A stretch of DNA of 64,000 bases from Metarhizobium sp017305935 (GTDB lineage: Bacteria; Pseudomonadota; Alphaproteobacteria; Rhizobiales; Rhizobiaceae): positions 372,001 to 436,000 of the forward strand of contig NZ_JARRIR010000002.1 in NCBI RefSeq assembly GCF_029601685.1, read 5' to 3'. The translations under genes and the position numbers were made by a program. Positions 34,066-43,775 of this stretch are shown here, one piece after another. Below the pieces are notes generated by a model. It saw nothing but the letters and a program-made list of their open reading frames with translations, did not search any database and was not told where the DNA came from. Positions within the stretch are counted from its first letter, which is position 1, and every line of letters starts with the position of its first letter.

Positions 34066-36063
34066 TCAACGCCCCGCCGCTCCTTTGATCCGGCCGGACA
34101 TGACCCCGAAACCATCGATGATGGCCTCCTGGTTTTCCATGCGCAGGATCTCGAACTGGATTTCCTGCAGCGCCCGCATCAGCGCGTCGATGCGCCCGGC
34201 ATCCTCGGCCTCGGCCGCTTCGGCAATCTCGCGCTCGAGCTCGATCTTCTGCCAGCGCAGCGCCTTGCTGCGCTTGTGCAGCGAAAGCGCCTGAAGGAAG
34301 GCGTCGGCGGCGTCCTCATAGGCGGCCTCAGGCGTCGCGGTCCACAGGCCCGCGCCACGCACCTGCAGATCGAGGGCGGTGACGAGGCCGGCAAAGCCCT
34401 GTGTCTCCAACTCCTCCAGCATCAGCGCGCGCGTCAGCCGGGTTCCGGACGCCGCCGTGATGCCGAGCACCGCCGCCCACAGCCGCTGCAGGTCGCGGTT
34501 TTCATAATCGATGGCGGCGATCTCGTCATATTCGCGGGCGAGAAGCTCTGGATGGTTGACGATGGAGAGCGCCATGACGCTTTCACGCAGCGTCGGCTGG
34601 TCGCGATGGCCCTTGACCATGCCGGAGCGCATCAGCCGGTCGGAGACCGCGTCGCTGGCCGCCATCTGCCCGCCGCGCGCGCCCTGTTGACCGCCACGCC
34701 CGCCGCCCTGCTGGCGGCCGCCCCGGGCAAAGCCCTGCCGCCCGCCGCCGGCCTGAACCGGGCGGAAGAAGGCGTTGAGACGGTCGCGCATATCCTGCCC
34801 GTAATGGCGGCGCACGTCCTCGTCCTGGATCTGCGCCACGATCTGGCGCAGCCGGCTTTCCAGCTCGGCGCGCTTTTCCGGCGTGTCGAAATTGCCGCCC
34901 GAGGTTTCGCGGGCCCACAGCATATCGGCCAGCGGCCGCGCTTCCGTCATCACCTGGTCGAAGGGTGCGCGGCCATCATGCTTGACGAGATCGTCAGGAT
35001 CCTTGCCCTCCGGCAGCAGCGCGAAACGCACCGAGCGGCCCGGCTTGATCTGCGGCAGCGCGAGATCCAGCGCGCGGTTGGCGGCGCGCAGGCCCGCACC
35101 GTCGCCGTCGAAGCACAGCACCGGCATCGGCGACATCTTCCAGAGCAGATCGAGCTGGCTTTCGGTCAGCGCCGTGCCGAGCGGGGCAACGGCATTCTCG
35201 ATGCCGGCCTGATGCAGGGCGATGACATCCATGTAGCCTTCCACCGCAATCACCGTCGCGCCCTCCTCGCGACCGCGCACGCTCTCTTGCGCCGCGCGCC
35301 GGGCGCGGGTGAAGTTGAACAAGACATTGCCCTTGTGGAACAGCTCGGTCTCGTTGGAGTTTAGATACTTGGCCGGCGCATCCGCCGACATGGCGCGCCC
35401 GCCAAAGGCGATCACCCTCTCGCGCGACGACAGGATCGGGAACATGATGCGATCGCGAAAGCGGTCGTAGGAAACGGGAATCTCCGCGCCGTGCACCACG
35501 AGGCCGCAGGCCTCGATCTGGTCCTTGGGGATGTTTTTCCCGGCCAGATATTCCTTCAACGCGTTGCGGCTGTCGCTGGCGTAACCCAGCCGGAAGGTTT
35601 CGATGGTGCGCCCCGTCAGACCGCGGTCGCGCAGATAGGCGCGGGCACGCGCCCCGGCGGCGGTGTTGAGCTGGTCCTGGAAATAGGCGGTCGCCAGTTC
35701 CATGACATCGAGCAGCGTCGTGCGTTCCTTCTCGCGCCGCTCGGCCTGCGGATCGGGCTGCGGCATGGGAATGCCGGCCATGTCGGCGATCTGCTGCACG
35801 GCCTCGGGGAAATTCACCCCTTCGAGATCGGTGAGGAAGCGGAAATGATCGCCTGATACGCCGCAGCCGAAGCAATGATAGCGGCCCTTGCGATCCTCGC
35901 AATGGAAGCTCGGCGATTTCTCGCCATGAAAGGGGCAGCAGGCCCAGTAATCGCCGCGCGAGACGTTGGTCTTCTTGCGATCCCAGGTCACGCGACGGCC
36001 GATCACGGCCGATATCGGCACGCGGTCACGGATCTCGTCGAGAAAGGCATTGGAAAAACGCAA
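34066..36063 (-). CDS. dnaG: DNA primase DnaG
   Basis: 665 residues. CHC2 zinc finger at about 40-65 (CPFHGEKSPSFHCEDRKGRY, then CFGCG), the RNA polymerase-type core, and the TOPRIM domain (VIAVEGYMDVIALHQAGI; CFDGDGAGLRAA). A glycine/arginine-rich linker (GGRQGFARGGRQQGGGRGG) precedes the C-terminal DnaB-binding domain. It makes RNA primers for replication. The start at 36063 gives the canonical MRFSNAFLDEIRDRV. A 429-bp structured region separates it from the upstream GatB/YqeY gene. Confidence 0.96.
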   Translation of the reverse strand: MRFSNAFLDEIRDRVPISAVIGRRVTWDRKKTNVSRGDYWACCPFHGEKSPSFHCEDRKGRYHCFGCGVSGDHFRFLTDLEGVNFPEAVQQIADMAGIPMPQPDPQAERREKERTTLLDVMELATAYFQDQLNTAAGARARAYLRDRGLTGRTIETFRLGYASDSRNALKEYLAGKNIPKDQIEACGLVVHGAEIPVSYDRFRDRIMFPILSSRERVIAFGGRAMSADAPAKYLNSNETELFHKGNVLFNFTRARRAAQESVRGREEGATVIAVEGYMDVIALHQAGIENAVAPLGTALTESQLDLLWKMSPMPVLCFDGDGAGLRAANRALDLALPQIKPGRSVRFALLPEGKDPDDLVKHDGRAPFDQVMTEARPLADMLWARETSGGNFDTPEKRAELESRLRQIVAQIQDEDVRRHYGQDMRDRLNAFFRPVQAGGGRQGFARGGRQQGGGRGGQQGARGGQMAASDAVSDRLMRSGMVKGHRDQPTLRESVMALSIVNHPELLAREYDEIAAIDYENRDLQRLWAAVLGITAASGTRLTRALMLEELETQGFAGLVTALDLQVRGAGLWTATPEAAYEDAADAFLQALSLHKRSKALRWQKIELEREIAEAAEAEDAGRIDALMRALQEIQFEILRMENQEAIIDGFGVMSGRIKGAAGR

Positions 36064-36323
36064 ACCGGGTCACCTCTGGGAACGACTGACAATATAGGAC
36101 GGCGGCACCGGTTGCGCCACCAGCGGATCGGCAGGTCCACCGCTATTTCGCAAGCGAAAAACGAAGCAGCCTCCGCCGATGTGGCAAGAATGGGGCAAAA
36201 TCCGCACCGGCAAAATTACTTATTTGTAATTTGTCCCGCGGCCTGCGCGGGCCTACCTTCCGAACCGTAGGATGCAGCCGGGAAATGATTTCCCAGCCGC
36301 ATATCGGAACCCCAATCTCCGAT

Positions 36324-36363
36324 CCCGGATGGAGAGCCCCCACCCCCGCATTCTCCATCCGGG
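36324..36363. repeat. 12-bp perfect hairpin upstream of dnaG
   Basis: CCCGGATGGAGA and TCTCCATCCGGG with a 16-nt loop. The core GGATGGAG...CTCCATCC also occurs in the hairpin at 10326-10358, so it may be a dispersed small palindrome of this genome. Confidence 0.5.
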
Positions 36364-36422
36364 TGCCTCCCCGCATCCGCGCAGCCTCCGCTGATCGTTA
36401 GTCGGGATGCCAGGAGCACGGA

Positions 36423-36449
36423 AAAGGCAGGAGCCGCGCTCCTGCCTTT
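36423..36449 (-). terminator. Terminator downstream of GatB/YqeY gene
   Basis: AAAGGCAGGAG-CCGCG-CTCCTGCCTTT, perfect 11-bp stem with T-rich sequence after it on the minus strand, 44 bp past the gene's stop. Confidence 0.85.
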
Positions 36450-36492
36450 CCTGTTTTCAGGGGCCTTTCCTGTTTCAAGGGTCTTGCGATTC

Positions 36493-36945
36493 TTATTTCA
36501 GCAGGTCCTTGACGATGCCGGAAGCCTTGGCGAAATCCATCTTGCCGGCATGATGCTCCTTGAGATGGCCGATTACCTTGCCCATGTCCTTCGGCCCCTG
36601 CGCGCCGGTCTCGGCAACGGCCTGAGCGGCGGCGGCGCGGATTTCCTCGTCCGACATCTGTGCCGGCATGAAGGTTCTGATGACGGCGATTTCGGCGCGT
36701 TCCTTGTCGGCCAGCTCCGCGCGGGCGTTCTCGTCGTAGATGCGGGCGGATTCCTCGCGCTGCTTCACCAGCTTGGCGAGAAGCTGGGCGATATCCTCGT
36801 CGGAAGCCTCGCCCTTGCCGGCGGTGCGGTTGGCGATATCGCGATCCTTGATCGCGGCCTGGACCAGGCGGATGGTCGACAGCCGCAGGCTGTCCTTGGC
36901 CTTCATGGCCTCCTTGAGGGCGGCGGTGAGTTCATCGCGCATCAT
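36493..36945 (-). CDS. GatB/YqeY domain protein
   Basis: 150 residues, all helical. N-terminus MMRDELTAALKEAMKAKDSL, then LRLSTIRLVQAAIKDRDIA and the YqeY pattern ELADKERAEIAVIRTFMPAQ, ending VIGHLKEHHAGKMDFAKAS. These proteins share the tail domain of the GatB amidotransferase subunit and may act on tRNA charging; the precise role is not known. In many alphaproteobacteria it lies beside carA or dnaG, as here (282 bp from carA, divergent). Confidence 0.9.
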   Translation of the reverse strand: MMRDELTAALKEAMKAKDSLRLSTIRLVQAAIKDRDIANRTAGKGEASDEDIAQLLAKLVKQREESARIYDENARAELADKERAEIAVIRTFMPAQMSDEEIRAAAAQAVAETGAQGPKDMGKVIGHLKEHHAGKMDFAKASGIVKDLLK

Positions 36946-37227
36946 GTCATTGTCTCCTGAGCATTCCTGTTTGCAGGTGTCTTAGCCCACAGACGCAAGG
37001 AACTGCAAGAACGGGGGACCGCTCCACAATTCCGCTGCCTTTGCATGGCTCAAGCATTGACCCTGGCGCAGGCTTTGTCTATGGGTCGGCGCCTGCACGA
37101 CAATCGACATCAGGGCCGCCGACCGCGCATGGATTTCGCGCGCCCCTGCCTGCGACATGAAATGGCCCAAGCGCATGCCGGGTTCAAGACCCTCTTTGCG
37201 ACTTCACGCGGCCGGAAGGGATTTGAG

Positions 37228-38433
37228 ATGAGCGCGACCGCACCCTGGACTGTGAAAAAACCGACCGCCCTGCTGGTCCTGGCCGATGGAACCATGATCG
37301 AGGGCACCGGCATCGGCGCCACCGGCAAGGTGCAGGCCGAAGTGTGCTTCAACACCGCCCTGACCGGCTATGAGGAAATCCTCACCGATCCCTCCTATCT
37401 CGGCCAGATCGTCACCTTCACCTTCCCGCATATCGGCAATGTCGGCGCCAATGACGAGGACGTCGAAGATCTGACGCCCGCCGCCCGCCACGGCGCCGTC
37501 GGCGTCATCTTCAAGGCCGACATCACCGAGCCGTCCAATTACCGCGCCGCAAAACACCTCGACGCCTGGCTGAAGGCGCGCGGCATCATCGGCCTGTCCG
37601 GCATCGACACCCGGGCGCTGACCGCCTGGATCCGCGAAAACGGCATGCCGAACGGCGTCATCGCCCATGATCCCGCCGGCGTCTTCGACATCGAGACGCT
37701 GAAGGCCGAGGCCAAGGCCTGGAGCGGCCTCGAAGGCCTCGACCTCGCCAAGGTCGCCTCCTCCGGCCAGTCCTCGGAATGGACCGAGACGCCGTGGGTG
37801 TGGAACGAAGGCTACGGCACGCTCGGCGCAACGGATGCGCGTTATCACGTCGTCGCCGTCGATTTCGGCGTCAAGCGCAACATCCTGCGCCTCTTTGCCG
37901 GCCTCGACTGCCGCGTCACCGTCGTGCCGGCAACCACCAGCGCCGAGGACATCATGGCGCTGAACCCGGACGGCGTCTTCCTGTCGAACGGCCCGGGCGA
38001 TCCGGCCGCGACCGGCGACTATGCCGTGCCGGTCATCCGCACGCTGATCGACAAGGAACTGCCGCTGTTCGGCATCTGCCTCGGCCACCAGATGCTGGGC
38101 CTCGCCGTCGGCGCCCGCACCTCGAAGATGCATCAGGGCCATCACGGCGCCAATCATCCGGTCAAGGACCACACCACCGGCAAGGTCGAGATCGTCTCGA
38201 TGAACCACGGTTTCGCCGTCGATTCCGACTCGCTGCCGTCGGGCGTCGAGGAAACCCATGTGTCGCTGTTCGACGGCACCAATTGCGGCATGCGCCTGGT
38301 CGGCAAGCCGGTCTTCTCGGTGCAGCACCACCCGGAAGCCTCGCCCGGCCCGCAGGATAGCCACTACCTCTTCCGCCGCTTCGTAAACCTCATCCGCGAA
38401 CGCAAGGGCGAAGAAGCGCTCGCCGAGCGCTGA
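37228..38433 (+). CDS. carA: Carbamoyl-phosphate synthase small subunit
   Basis: 401 residues from MSATAPWTVKKP; GGAAGGGATTTGAG precedes the ATG, so the 61 extra codons upstream are not translated as one protein. N-terminal CPSase domain (LADGTMIEGTGIGATGKVQ), C-terminal class I glutamine amidotransferase with Cys284 (LFGICLGHQMLGLAVG) and the HHPEASPGP His-Glu pair. It hydrolyses glutamine and channels ammonia to CarB for arginine and pyrimidine synthesis. carB is about 9 kb away, as is common in Rhizobiaceae. Confidence 0.96.
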   Translation: MSATAPWTVKKPTALLVLADGTMIEGTGIGATGKVQAEVCFNTALTGYEEILTDPSYLGQIVTFTFPHIGNVGANDEDVEDLTPAARHGAVGVIFKADITEPSNYRAAKHLDAWLKARGIIGLSGIDTRALTAWIRENGMPNGVIAHDPAGVFDIETLKAEAKAWSGLEGLDLAKVASSGQSSEWTETPWVWNEGYGTLGATDARYHVVAVDFGVKRNILRLFAGLDCRVTVVPATTSAEDIMALNPDGVFLSNGPGDPAATGDYAVPVIRTLIDKELPLFGICLGHQMLGLAVGARTSKMHQGHHGANHPVKDHTTGKVEIVSMNHGFAVDSDSLPSGVEETHVSLFDGTNCGMRLVGKPVFSVQHHPEASPGPQDSHYLFRRFVNLIRERKGEEALAER

Positions 38434-38461
38434 GACGACTTAAAATCGATGGAATGATTGG

Positions 38462-38490
38462 ATGGCCCGGCGAAATCACCGGGCCATTTT
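38462..38490. terminator. Bidirectional terminator, carA / MATE
   Basis: ATGGCCCGG-CGAAATCA-CCGGGCCAT then TTTT. The loop contains the TGA stop codon of the converging MATE gene (38476-38478). Confidence 0.85.
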
Positions 38491-39876
38491 CATATGGCTG
38501 CGCAGCAGCCGGTAATACCGCCAGCAAAGCAGCGCCGAGGCCGTGCCGAGCCCGACGAGGAAACCATACCAGATGCCGATGCCGCCGAAGCCGACCGGGA
38601 AGGCCAGCACCCAGGCCAGCAGGAAGCCGACCGGCCAATAGGAAATCAGCGCCAGCACCATCGGCACGCGCGCATCCTTCAGCCCGCGCAGCAAACCGCT
38701 GGCAATCGCCTGCATGCCGTCGACGAGCTGGAAGATGCCGGCAATGACGATGAACGAGGCGGCGATTTCCAGAACCCGGGCCGCATCCGGCGTATGCGTG
38801 TTGATGAACAGGCTTCCAAAATAGGCCGGGAACGAAGCCAGCATCGCCGTGCAGACCATCGACACCATGATGGCGAGCGCAGTGACCGACACCGAGGCGC
38901 GCACCATGGCGGTGGTGTCGCCGCGCCCATGCGCCATGCCGACCATGACGGTGCCCGCCTGCGCCAGCCCCAGCGGAATCATGAAGGTGATCCCGGAAAG
39001 CTGCAGCGCGATGCCGTGGGCGGCAAGCTCCAGCGTGCCGATGCGCCCCATCATCAGCGAGGCCGCCGTGAACAGGCTGACTTCGGCCAAGAGCGTCATG
39101 CCGATCGGAAAACCGAGATGCAGCACCTCGAAAAAGGCGCGCCAGTCCGGCCGCCAGAAGCGCACGAACAGCTCGTATTTGCGGGTTTCCTCGAAACTCT
39201 GGACATAAGCGACGATAAAGATCAGGCCGGCCGTCTGCACCACGACGGAGACGACGGCTGCGCCTTCCATGCCCATCGCCGGCAGGCCGAAATGGCCAAG
39301 AACCAGCACATAGGCGCCGATAGCATTCAGGACCAACATGGCGATGGTGACAAACAGGATGATGCCCGCCTTGCCGATGGCGCTGACCATCGCGCGGTAC
39401 ACGAAGAACAAGAGCGCCGGCAGGATGCCGAACTGGGCAATCATCACATAATGCCCGGCCAAGGCCGCCACATCCGGCTTCTGGTTGAGCGCCAGCAGGA
39501 TACGCTCGGCGTTCCAGAAGGCCGGCTGCATCAGAAGCCAGTAGAACACGGCCACCCAGATGCCCATGCGCAGCGAACGGCGCACATTGGTCGTATCGCC
39601 GCGTCCAAAGGCCTGCGCCACCATCGGCACCACGGCCATGGAGAAGCCCGAACCGAAGATCAGGATGGTGAACAGGAATTGCGTCGCCAGCACCATCGAG
39701 GCCAGCGTCACCGCGCCGAGACGGCCGACGATCACCACATCGGTGGTGTGGATGCCGAGTTGCGCCAATTGCGCGCCGATCAGGGGAATGCCGAGCGAAA
39801 GCGTCGTGCGGATTTGTCCCAGCCAGCTATTGTCGTTGCTTCCGGCCTTTGCCGGAACGTGAACCATCGTATCCAT
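38476..39876 (-). CDS. MATE-family multidrug efflux protein
   Basis: 466 residues with about twelve membrane helices in two related halves (LSLGIPLIGAQLAQLGIHTT at the first helix; LHLGFPIGMTLLAEVSLFTA at helix 7). NorM-type Na+ or H+-coupled exporter of cationic drugs or metabolites. Monocistronic, converging on carA with overlapping terminator. The substrate cannot be told from sequence. Confidence 0.92.
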   Translation of the reverse strand: MDTMVHVPAKAGSNDNSWLGQIRTTLSLGIPLIGAQLAQLGIHTTDVVIVGRLGAVTLASMVLATQFLFTILIFGSGFSMAVVPMVAQAFGRGDTTNVRRSLRMGIWVAVFYWLLMQPAFWNAERILLALNQKPDVAALAGHYVMIAQFGILPALLFFVYRAMVSAIGKAGIILFVTIAMLVLNAIGAYVLVLGHFGLPAMGMEGAAVVSVVVQTAGLIFIVAYVQSFEETRKYELFVRFWRPDWRAFFEVLHLGFPIGMTLLAEVSLFTAASLMMGRIGTLELAAHGIALQLSGITFMIPLGLAQAGTVMVGMAHGRGDTTAMVRASVSVTALAIMVSMVCTAMLASFPAYFGSLFINTHTPDAARVLEIAASFIVIAGIFQLVDGMQAIASGLLRGLKDARVPMVLALISYWPVGFLLAWVLAFPVGFGGIGIWYGFLVGLGTASALLCWRYYRLLRSHMKMAR

Positions 39877-40151
39877 GGATCAACCGCCATATCGTTCGTG
39901 TGAAACGCGCCGCACACGCCGTTTCCGGGGCAACGCGCGTCATAAAATCGTCTGGTGTCGTATGCGGAGCGGGCCGCGGTCCTGTCACAACGCCCGGGAT
40001 ATTGTGAACCCGAGTGTCCGATTCCCCGCCGGCAGCCGCCCGGCCGCCGATGTCAAGCGCCCCCGCTCTACCCGAAGGGCCGGGTTAAAGCCAGTCCTAT
40101 CGGAGGGAATTGCCTGATATTTCATCAAACCGTTATCAAACGGGCCACTTA

Positions 40152-41393
40152 TCAGGCATTTCCAACCGCGAGCGTTCGGTGTTTGTCACGCACGCGCCAG
40201 AGGAAGGCGAGCAGGCCGATGAACAGGAAGAACGACGCGAGCGCAAACGGCGCGCCGGCAAAGGTCAGCGGCGCGGATGGCGCGGTGAAATAACCGAAAA
40301 GCTGGGTGAACAGCACCGGACCGATGATGGTGGTGATGCTGTTGAGGCTGCTCATCGCCCCCTGCAGCTCGCCTTGCGCCGAGGGCGGCACCTTGGCAGA
40401 GGCGATGCTGCGCAGCGCCGGATCGGCCACGCTTTCCAGCGCGGTCAGCACGATGACGGCATAGACCATCCAGCCCTGCGAGGCAGCGGCGAAACCGGCA
40501 AGCCCGAGCGTGGAAAAGCTCAGCCCCAGCGCCGCCGTGCGCCATTCGCCGAGAACCGGCACCAGCCGCGGCAGGATGACGCCCATGACGATGGCGCCGC
40601 AAATACCGAAAATGCCGAGCGACAGGCCGATCTGCCCCTCGCTCCAGCCGTAGCGAAAGGCGCCGACGAAGGGCCAGACGGCGGGATAAACCGCGTGCGC
40701 CATCCAGTAGAGAAACAGCACCAGCCCGATCCAGCCGATGCCGTGATAATGGCGCATCTGCCGGAGCGCGCCGAGCGGATTGGCGCGCGACAGCTCGAAG
40801 CGGCGGCGATTGGCCGGCTGCAGCGTTTCCGGCAGCAGGAAGCAGGCGGCGACGAAATTCAGGAAAGCGATCAGGGCCGCCCCATAGAAGGGCACCCGCA
40901 CGCCAAACTCGCCGAGCAGGCCGCCGATGACAGGCCCGAGCGCGAAGCCGGTGCCGAAGGCGATGCCGATCAGGCCGAAATTGCGGGCGCGGTTGCTGTC
41001 GTCGCTGACATCGGCGATGAAGGCGGAACAGGTGGCGAAACTGGCGCCGCTGATGCCGGCGAGGATGCGGCCGACGAACAGGATCGCATAGCTGCCGGCC
41101 AGCGCGCAGATCAGGTTGTCGATGGCAAAGGTCAGCACCGAGGCGAGCAGGATCGGCCGCCGCCCGAAGCGGTCGGAAAGATTGCCGATCAGCGGCGCGA
41201 ACAGGAATTGCATGCCGGCATAGGCCAGCAGCAGCCAGCCGCCGTCGATGGCGGCGGCGCTGATGTTTTCGCCGGTCACCTCTTTCATGAAAGCCGGCAT
41301 GACAGGCACGATGATGGCTATGCCGATCACATCCAGAAACAGGATGACGAAGACAAGAAACAGGCCGCGTCGCGCCAGCACTGGATCGATCAT
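40152..41393 (-). CDS. Tet(A)-like MFS efflux transporter
   Basis: 413 residues from MIDPVLARRGLFLVFV; GGAGAGCAGTC precedes the ATG, so the 45 upstream codons are rejected. Twelve membrane helices. MFS signature GNLSDRFGRRPILLASVL in loop 2-3, and FIADVSDDSNRARNFGLIG, GFALGPVIGGLLGEFG in helix 5, as in the TetA/Bcr group. Drug:H+ antiporter by family. There is no TetR regulator beside it. A 275-bp non-coding gap separates it from the MATE gene. Confidence 0.9.
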   Translation of the reverse strand: MIDPVLARRGLFLVFVILFLDVIGIAIIVPVMPAFMKEVTGENISAAAIDGGWLLLAYAGMQFLFAPLIGNLSDRFGRRPILLASVLTFAIDNLICALAGSYAILFVGRILAGISGASFATCSAFIADVSDDSNRARNFGLIGIAFGTGFALGPVIGGLLGEFGVRVPFYGAALIAFLNFVAACFLLPETLQPANRRRFELSRANPLGALRQMRHYHGIGWIGLVLFLYWMAHAVYPAVWPFVGAFRYGWSEGQIGLSLGIFGICGAIVMGVILPRLVPVLGEWRTAALGLSFSTLGLAGFAAASQGWMVYAVIVLTALESVADPALRSIASAKVPPSAQGELQGAMSSLNSITTIIGPVLFTQLFGYFTAPSAPLTFAGAPFALASFFLFIGLLAFLWRVRDKHRTLAVGNA

Positions 41394-41701
41394 GACTGCT
41401 CTCCCTGCCGGCGTCTCCGCCCTTTGCAAGGCACAAGGACGCTTGGTCGCCCATCGAAATATACGGAGCCGGTCCGGCCAGGCCGGTGCGGTCGGATGAA
41501 AGCGGAAGGGCGCATGGCCAAACGACACACGGGCGACCGTTCGCCGAGCTGCAATGACATGCCCGGCGCGGCCGCAGAACCACTCCCCGCGAATGCGACG
41601 TTTGCTTTAAAGCAGATTCGTCCCCGAAACAATCCGTGAACATTTCAAACTTTTTGATCCCAGGCACGCATTCCGCTGATGGATTCGAGAACAGGGCGTG
41701 A
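41394..41701. other. Non-coding region upstream of MFS gene
   Basis: 308 bp between the LysR stop and the MFS start, both on the minus strand. I see no gene, terminator or clear operator in it; it should contain the MFS promoter. Confidence 0.4.
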
Positions 41702-42640
41702 TCATTCCGCGTCCTCCTGCGGAACATCCCCGTCACGCTGCTGCCGGCGGCGATGCGCGCGCAGGAAATCGACGAAGGCGCGCAACGGCGGCGGCACATG
41801 CCGGCGGCTGGCATAATAGAGATACGGGCCGGGAAAGGATTCGTCCCAGGTCACGAGGATGCGCACCAGCCGCCCCGCGTCGATGGCCGGCTTCAGGAAC
41901 TCCTCGAAGGTTCGGATGACGCCGTGACCGGCCTCGGCGGCGCCCACCTCCAGCCCGGCGAGATTGCTGACGAAGCGCGCCGGCGGCTGCAGCCGCACCA
42001 TGCGGCCCTCCTCCGGAAATTCCCAGGCAGGCATGGCGCCGCTCAGGAAGCGATGGACGATGCAGCGATGGGCAAGCAGATCGCCCGGGCGCTGCGGCGT
42101 TCCATGGCGGGCGAGATAGGCGGGTGCGGCGGCAGTGATGAAACGCTGCTCGCGCGGACCGATGGGCACGGCGATCATATCGCTTTCCAGCCGCTCGCCA
42201 TAGCGGATGCCGGCATCGAAACCGCCGGCCAGCACGTCGAGGAACCGGTCGTCGGCCGTGATCTCGACAACGATGCCGGGGTAGAGCTCCATAAACGGGT
42301 CGAGAATGTCAGGCAGGATGAAATGCGCCACCGCCGAAGGCACGTTGAGGCGCAGCCGCCCGACCGGCTGGCCGGAGGTTTCCCCGACCGCCTCCAGCGC
42401 GCTGCGGATATCGAGGATCGCCGGGTTCAGTCGCTCGATCAGCCGCTCGCCGGCCTCGGTCGGGGTGACAGAGCGGGTGGTCCGGTTGAGCAGGCGCGCG
42501 GCAAGCCGCTCCTCCAGCCGCCGCACGGCTTCGGAAAGCTGGGAGGGCGAGACGCCGCGCAGGCGCGCCGCCGCGCGAAAACTGCGCTCGCGGGCAACGG
42601 CGACGAAAGCATCGAGATCGGCAAGCGGCAGATCGGTCAT
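41702..42640 (-). CDS. LysR-family transcriptional regulator
   Basis: 312 residues from MTDLPLADLDAFVAVARERS. N-terminal winged HTH (SFRAAARLRGVSPSQLSEAV, RLLNRTTRSVTPTEAGERLI), C-terminal effector-binding domain (GRLRLNVPSAVAHFILPDIL onward). It belongs to the group that includes DsdC/AaeR-like regulators of small oxidoreductase genes. It is divergent from the aldo/keto reductase across 99 bp and probably controls it. The ribosome-binding site is weak. Confidence 0.9.
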   Translation of the reverse strand: MTDLPLADLDAFVAVARERSFRAAARLRGVSPSQLSEAVRRLEERLAARLLNRTTRSVTPTEAGERLIERLNPAILDIRSALEAVGETSGQPVGRLRLNVPSAVAHFILPDILDPFMELYPGIVVEITADDRFLDVLAGGFDAGIRYGERLESDMIAVPIGPREQRFITAAAPAYLARHGTPQRPGDLLAHRCIVHRFLSGAMPAWEFPEEGRMVRLQPPARFVSNLAGLEVGAAEAGHGVIRTFEEFLKPAIDAGRLVRILVTWDESFPGPYLYYASRRHVPPPLRAFVDFLRAHRRRQQRDGDVPQEDAE

Positions 42641-42739
42641 TGTGCAAAATCCCGGACAGGCTATCGCGATAAACATGGATTATCGCACAAAACCGATCGC
42701 GCTAAAACCGCCTCCGACACGATCCGAAGGAGAACGACC

Positions 42740-43732
42740 ATGCAGACCACCCGTCTTGGAAAAACCGGCCCCGAAGTCTCGGCCATCGGCCTCGGCTGCA
42801 TGGGCATGTCGGGCATGTATGGCCCGGCCGACCGCGCCGAGAGTATCGCCACCATCCACGCGGCGCTGGATGCTGGAATCACGCTTCTCGATACCGGCGA
42901 TTTCTACGGCATGGGCCACAATGAAATGCTGATCCGCGAAGCCCTTCAGGGCAAGGACCGCGACAAGGTCGTCCTCAGCGTCAAGACCGGGGCGCTACGC
43001 GATCCCAAGGGCGGCTTCGCCGGCTATGATGCCCGTCCGGTGGCGCTGCGCAACTTCATCGCCTATTCTCTGCAACGGCTGGGCGTCGACTATATCGACA
43101 TCTACCGGCCCTCGCGCCTCGATCCGGCCGTGCCGATCGAAGAGTCGATCGGAGCGATCGCCGATCTGGTGAAGGAAGGGTATGTCCGTCATATCGGCCT
43201 GTCGGAAATGGGCGCCGAGACCATCCGGCGCGCCGCCGCCGTTCATCCCATCGCCGACCTGCAGATCGAATACTCGCTGATCTCGCGCGGCATAGAAGCG
43301 GATATCCTGCCGGCGTGCCGGGAGTTGGGGATTTCGGTCACCGCCTATGGCGTGCTGTCACGCGGGTTGATCAGCGGCCATTGGCAGCCGAGCGGCACGA
43401 GCGGCTTCGATTTCCGCGCCATGAGCCCGCGCTTCCAGCCGGGTAATGTCGAGAAGAATCTTGAGCTGGTCGAGGCGCTGCGCAGCATCGCCGAGGAGAA
43501 GGGCGTGACCGTCGCCCAGATCGCCATCGCCTGGGTGGCGGCGCAGGGCAAGGATATCGTTCCGATCATCGGCGCACGCCGCCGCGACCGCCTCGCCGAG
43601 AGCCTTGGCGCACTGGACGTCCGCCTGACGCCGGAAGATCTGGCAACGATCGAAAATGCCGTCCCCAAGGATGCGGCGGCCGGCGGCCGTTACCCCGAAT
43701 CGCAGCTCGCCCATCTCGACAGCGAAAAGTGA
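42740..43732 (+). CDS. Aldo/keto reductase
   Basis: 330 residues from MQTTRLGKTGPEVSAIGLGC, preceded by AAGGAGAACGACC. A TIM-barrel NADPH reductase with DTGDFYGMGHNEMLIREAL (Asp and Tyr of the catalytic tetrad) and VVLSVKTG (Lys). The fourth residue is unusual: DIYRPSRLDPAVPIEES has Ser where most relatives have His (QHR or PHR). The C-terminal cofactor segment VPIIGARRRDRLAESLGAL is present. It reduces an aldehyde or ketone; substrate unknown. Divergent from the LysR regulator. Confidence 0.92.
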   Translation: MQTTRLGKTGPEVSAIGLGCMGMSGMYGPADRAESIATIHAALDAGITLLDTGDFYGMGHNEMLIREALQGKDRDKVVLSVKTGALRDPKGGFAGYDARPVALRNFIAYSLQRLGVDYIDIYRPSRLDPAVPIEESIGAIADLVKEGYVRHIGLSEMGAETIRRAAAVHPIADLQIEYSLISRGIEADILPACRELGISVTAYGVLSRGLISGHWQPSGTSGFDFRAMSPRFQPGNVEKNLELVEALRSIAEEKGVTVAQIAIAWVAAQGKDIVPIIGARRRDRLAESLGALDVRLTPEDLATIENAVPKDAAAGGRYPESQLAHLDSEK

Positions 43733-43738
43733 TGGATG

Positions 43739-43765
43739 AGGCGGGGCGCAAATCGCGCCCCGCCT
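43739..43765. terminator. Bidirectional terminator, AKR / metallopeptidase
   Basis: AGGCGGGGCGC-AAATC-GCGCCCCGCCT, a perfect 11-bp stem between converging stops. Confidence 0.85.
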
Positions 43766-43775
43766 TAACCCCAAA

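Larger units (their letters stand above)
36064..36492. other. Non-coding leader region of dnaG with hairpins
   Basis: 429 bp with no gene seen. It contains a perfect 12-bp stem at 36324-36363 and a terminator at 36423-36449. The long leader may hold the dnaG promoter and a structured 5' end or an unannotated RNA. Confidence 0.45.

Noticed and set aside
40110..41639. A 509-codon plus-strand open frame
   Set aside because: Antisense of the MFS transporter gene, which has a ribosome-binding site and membrane helices.
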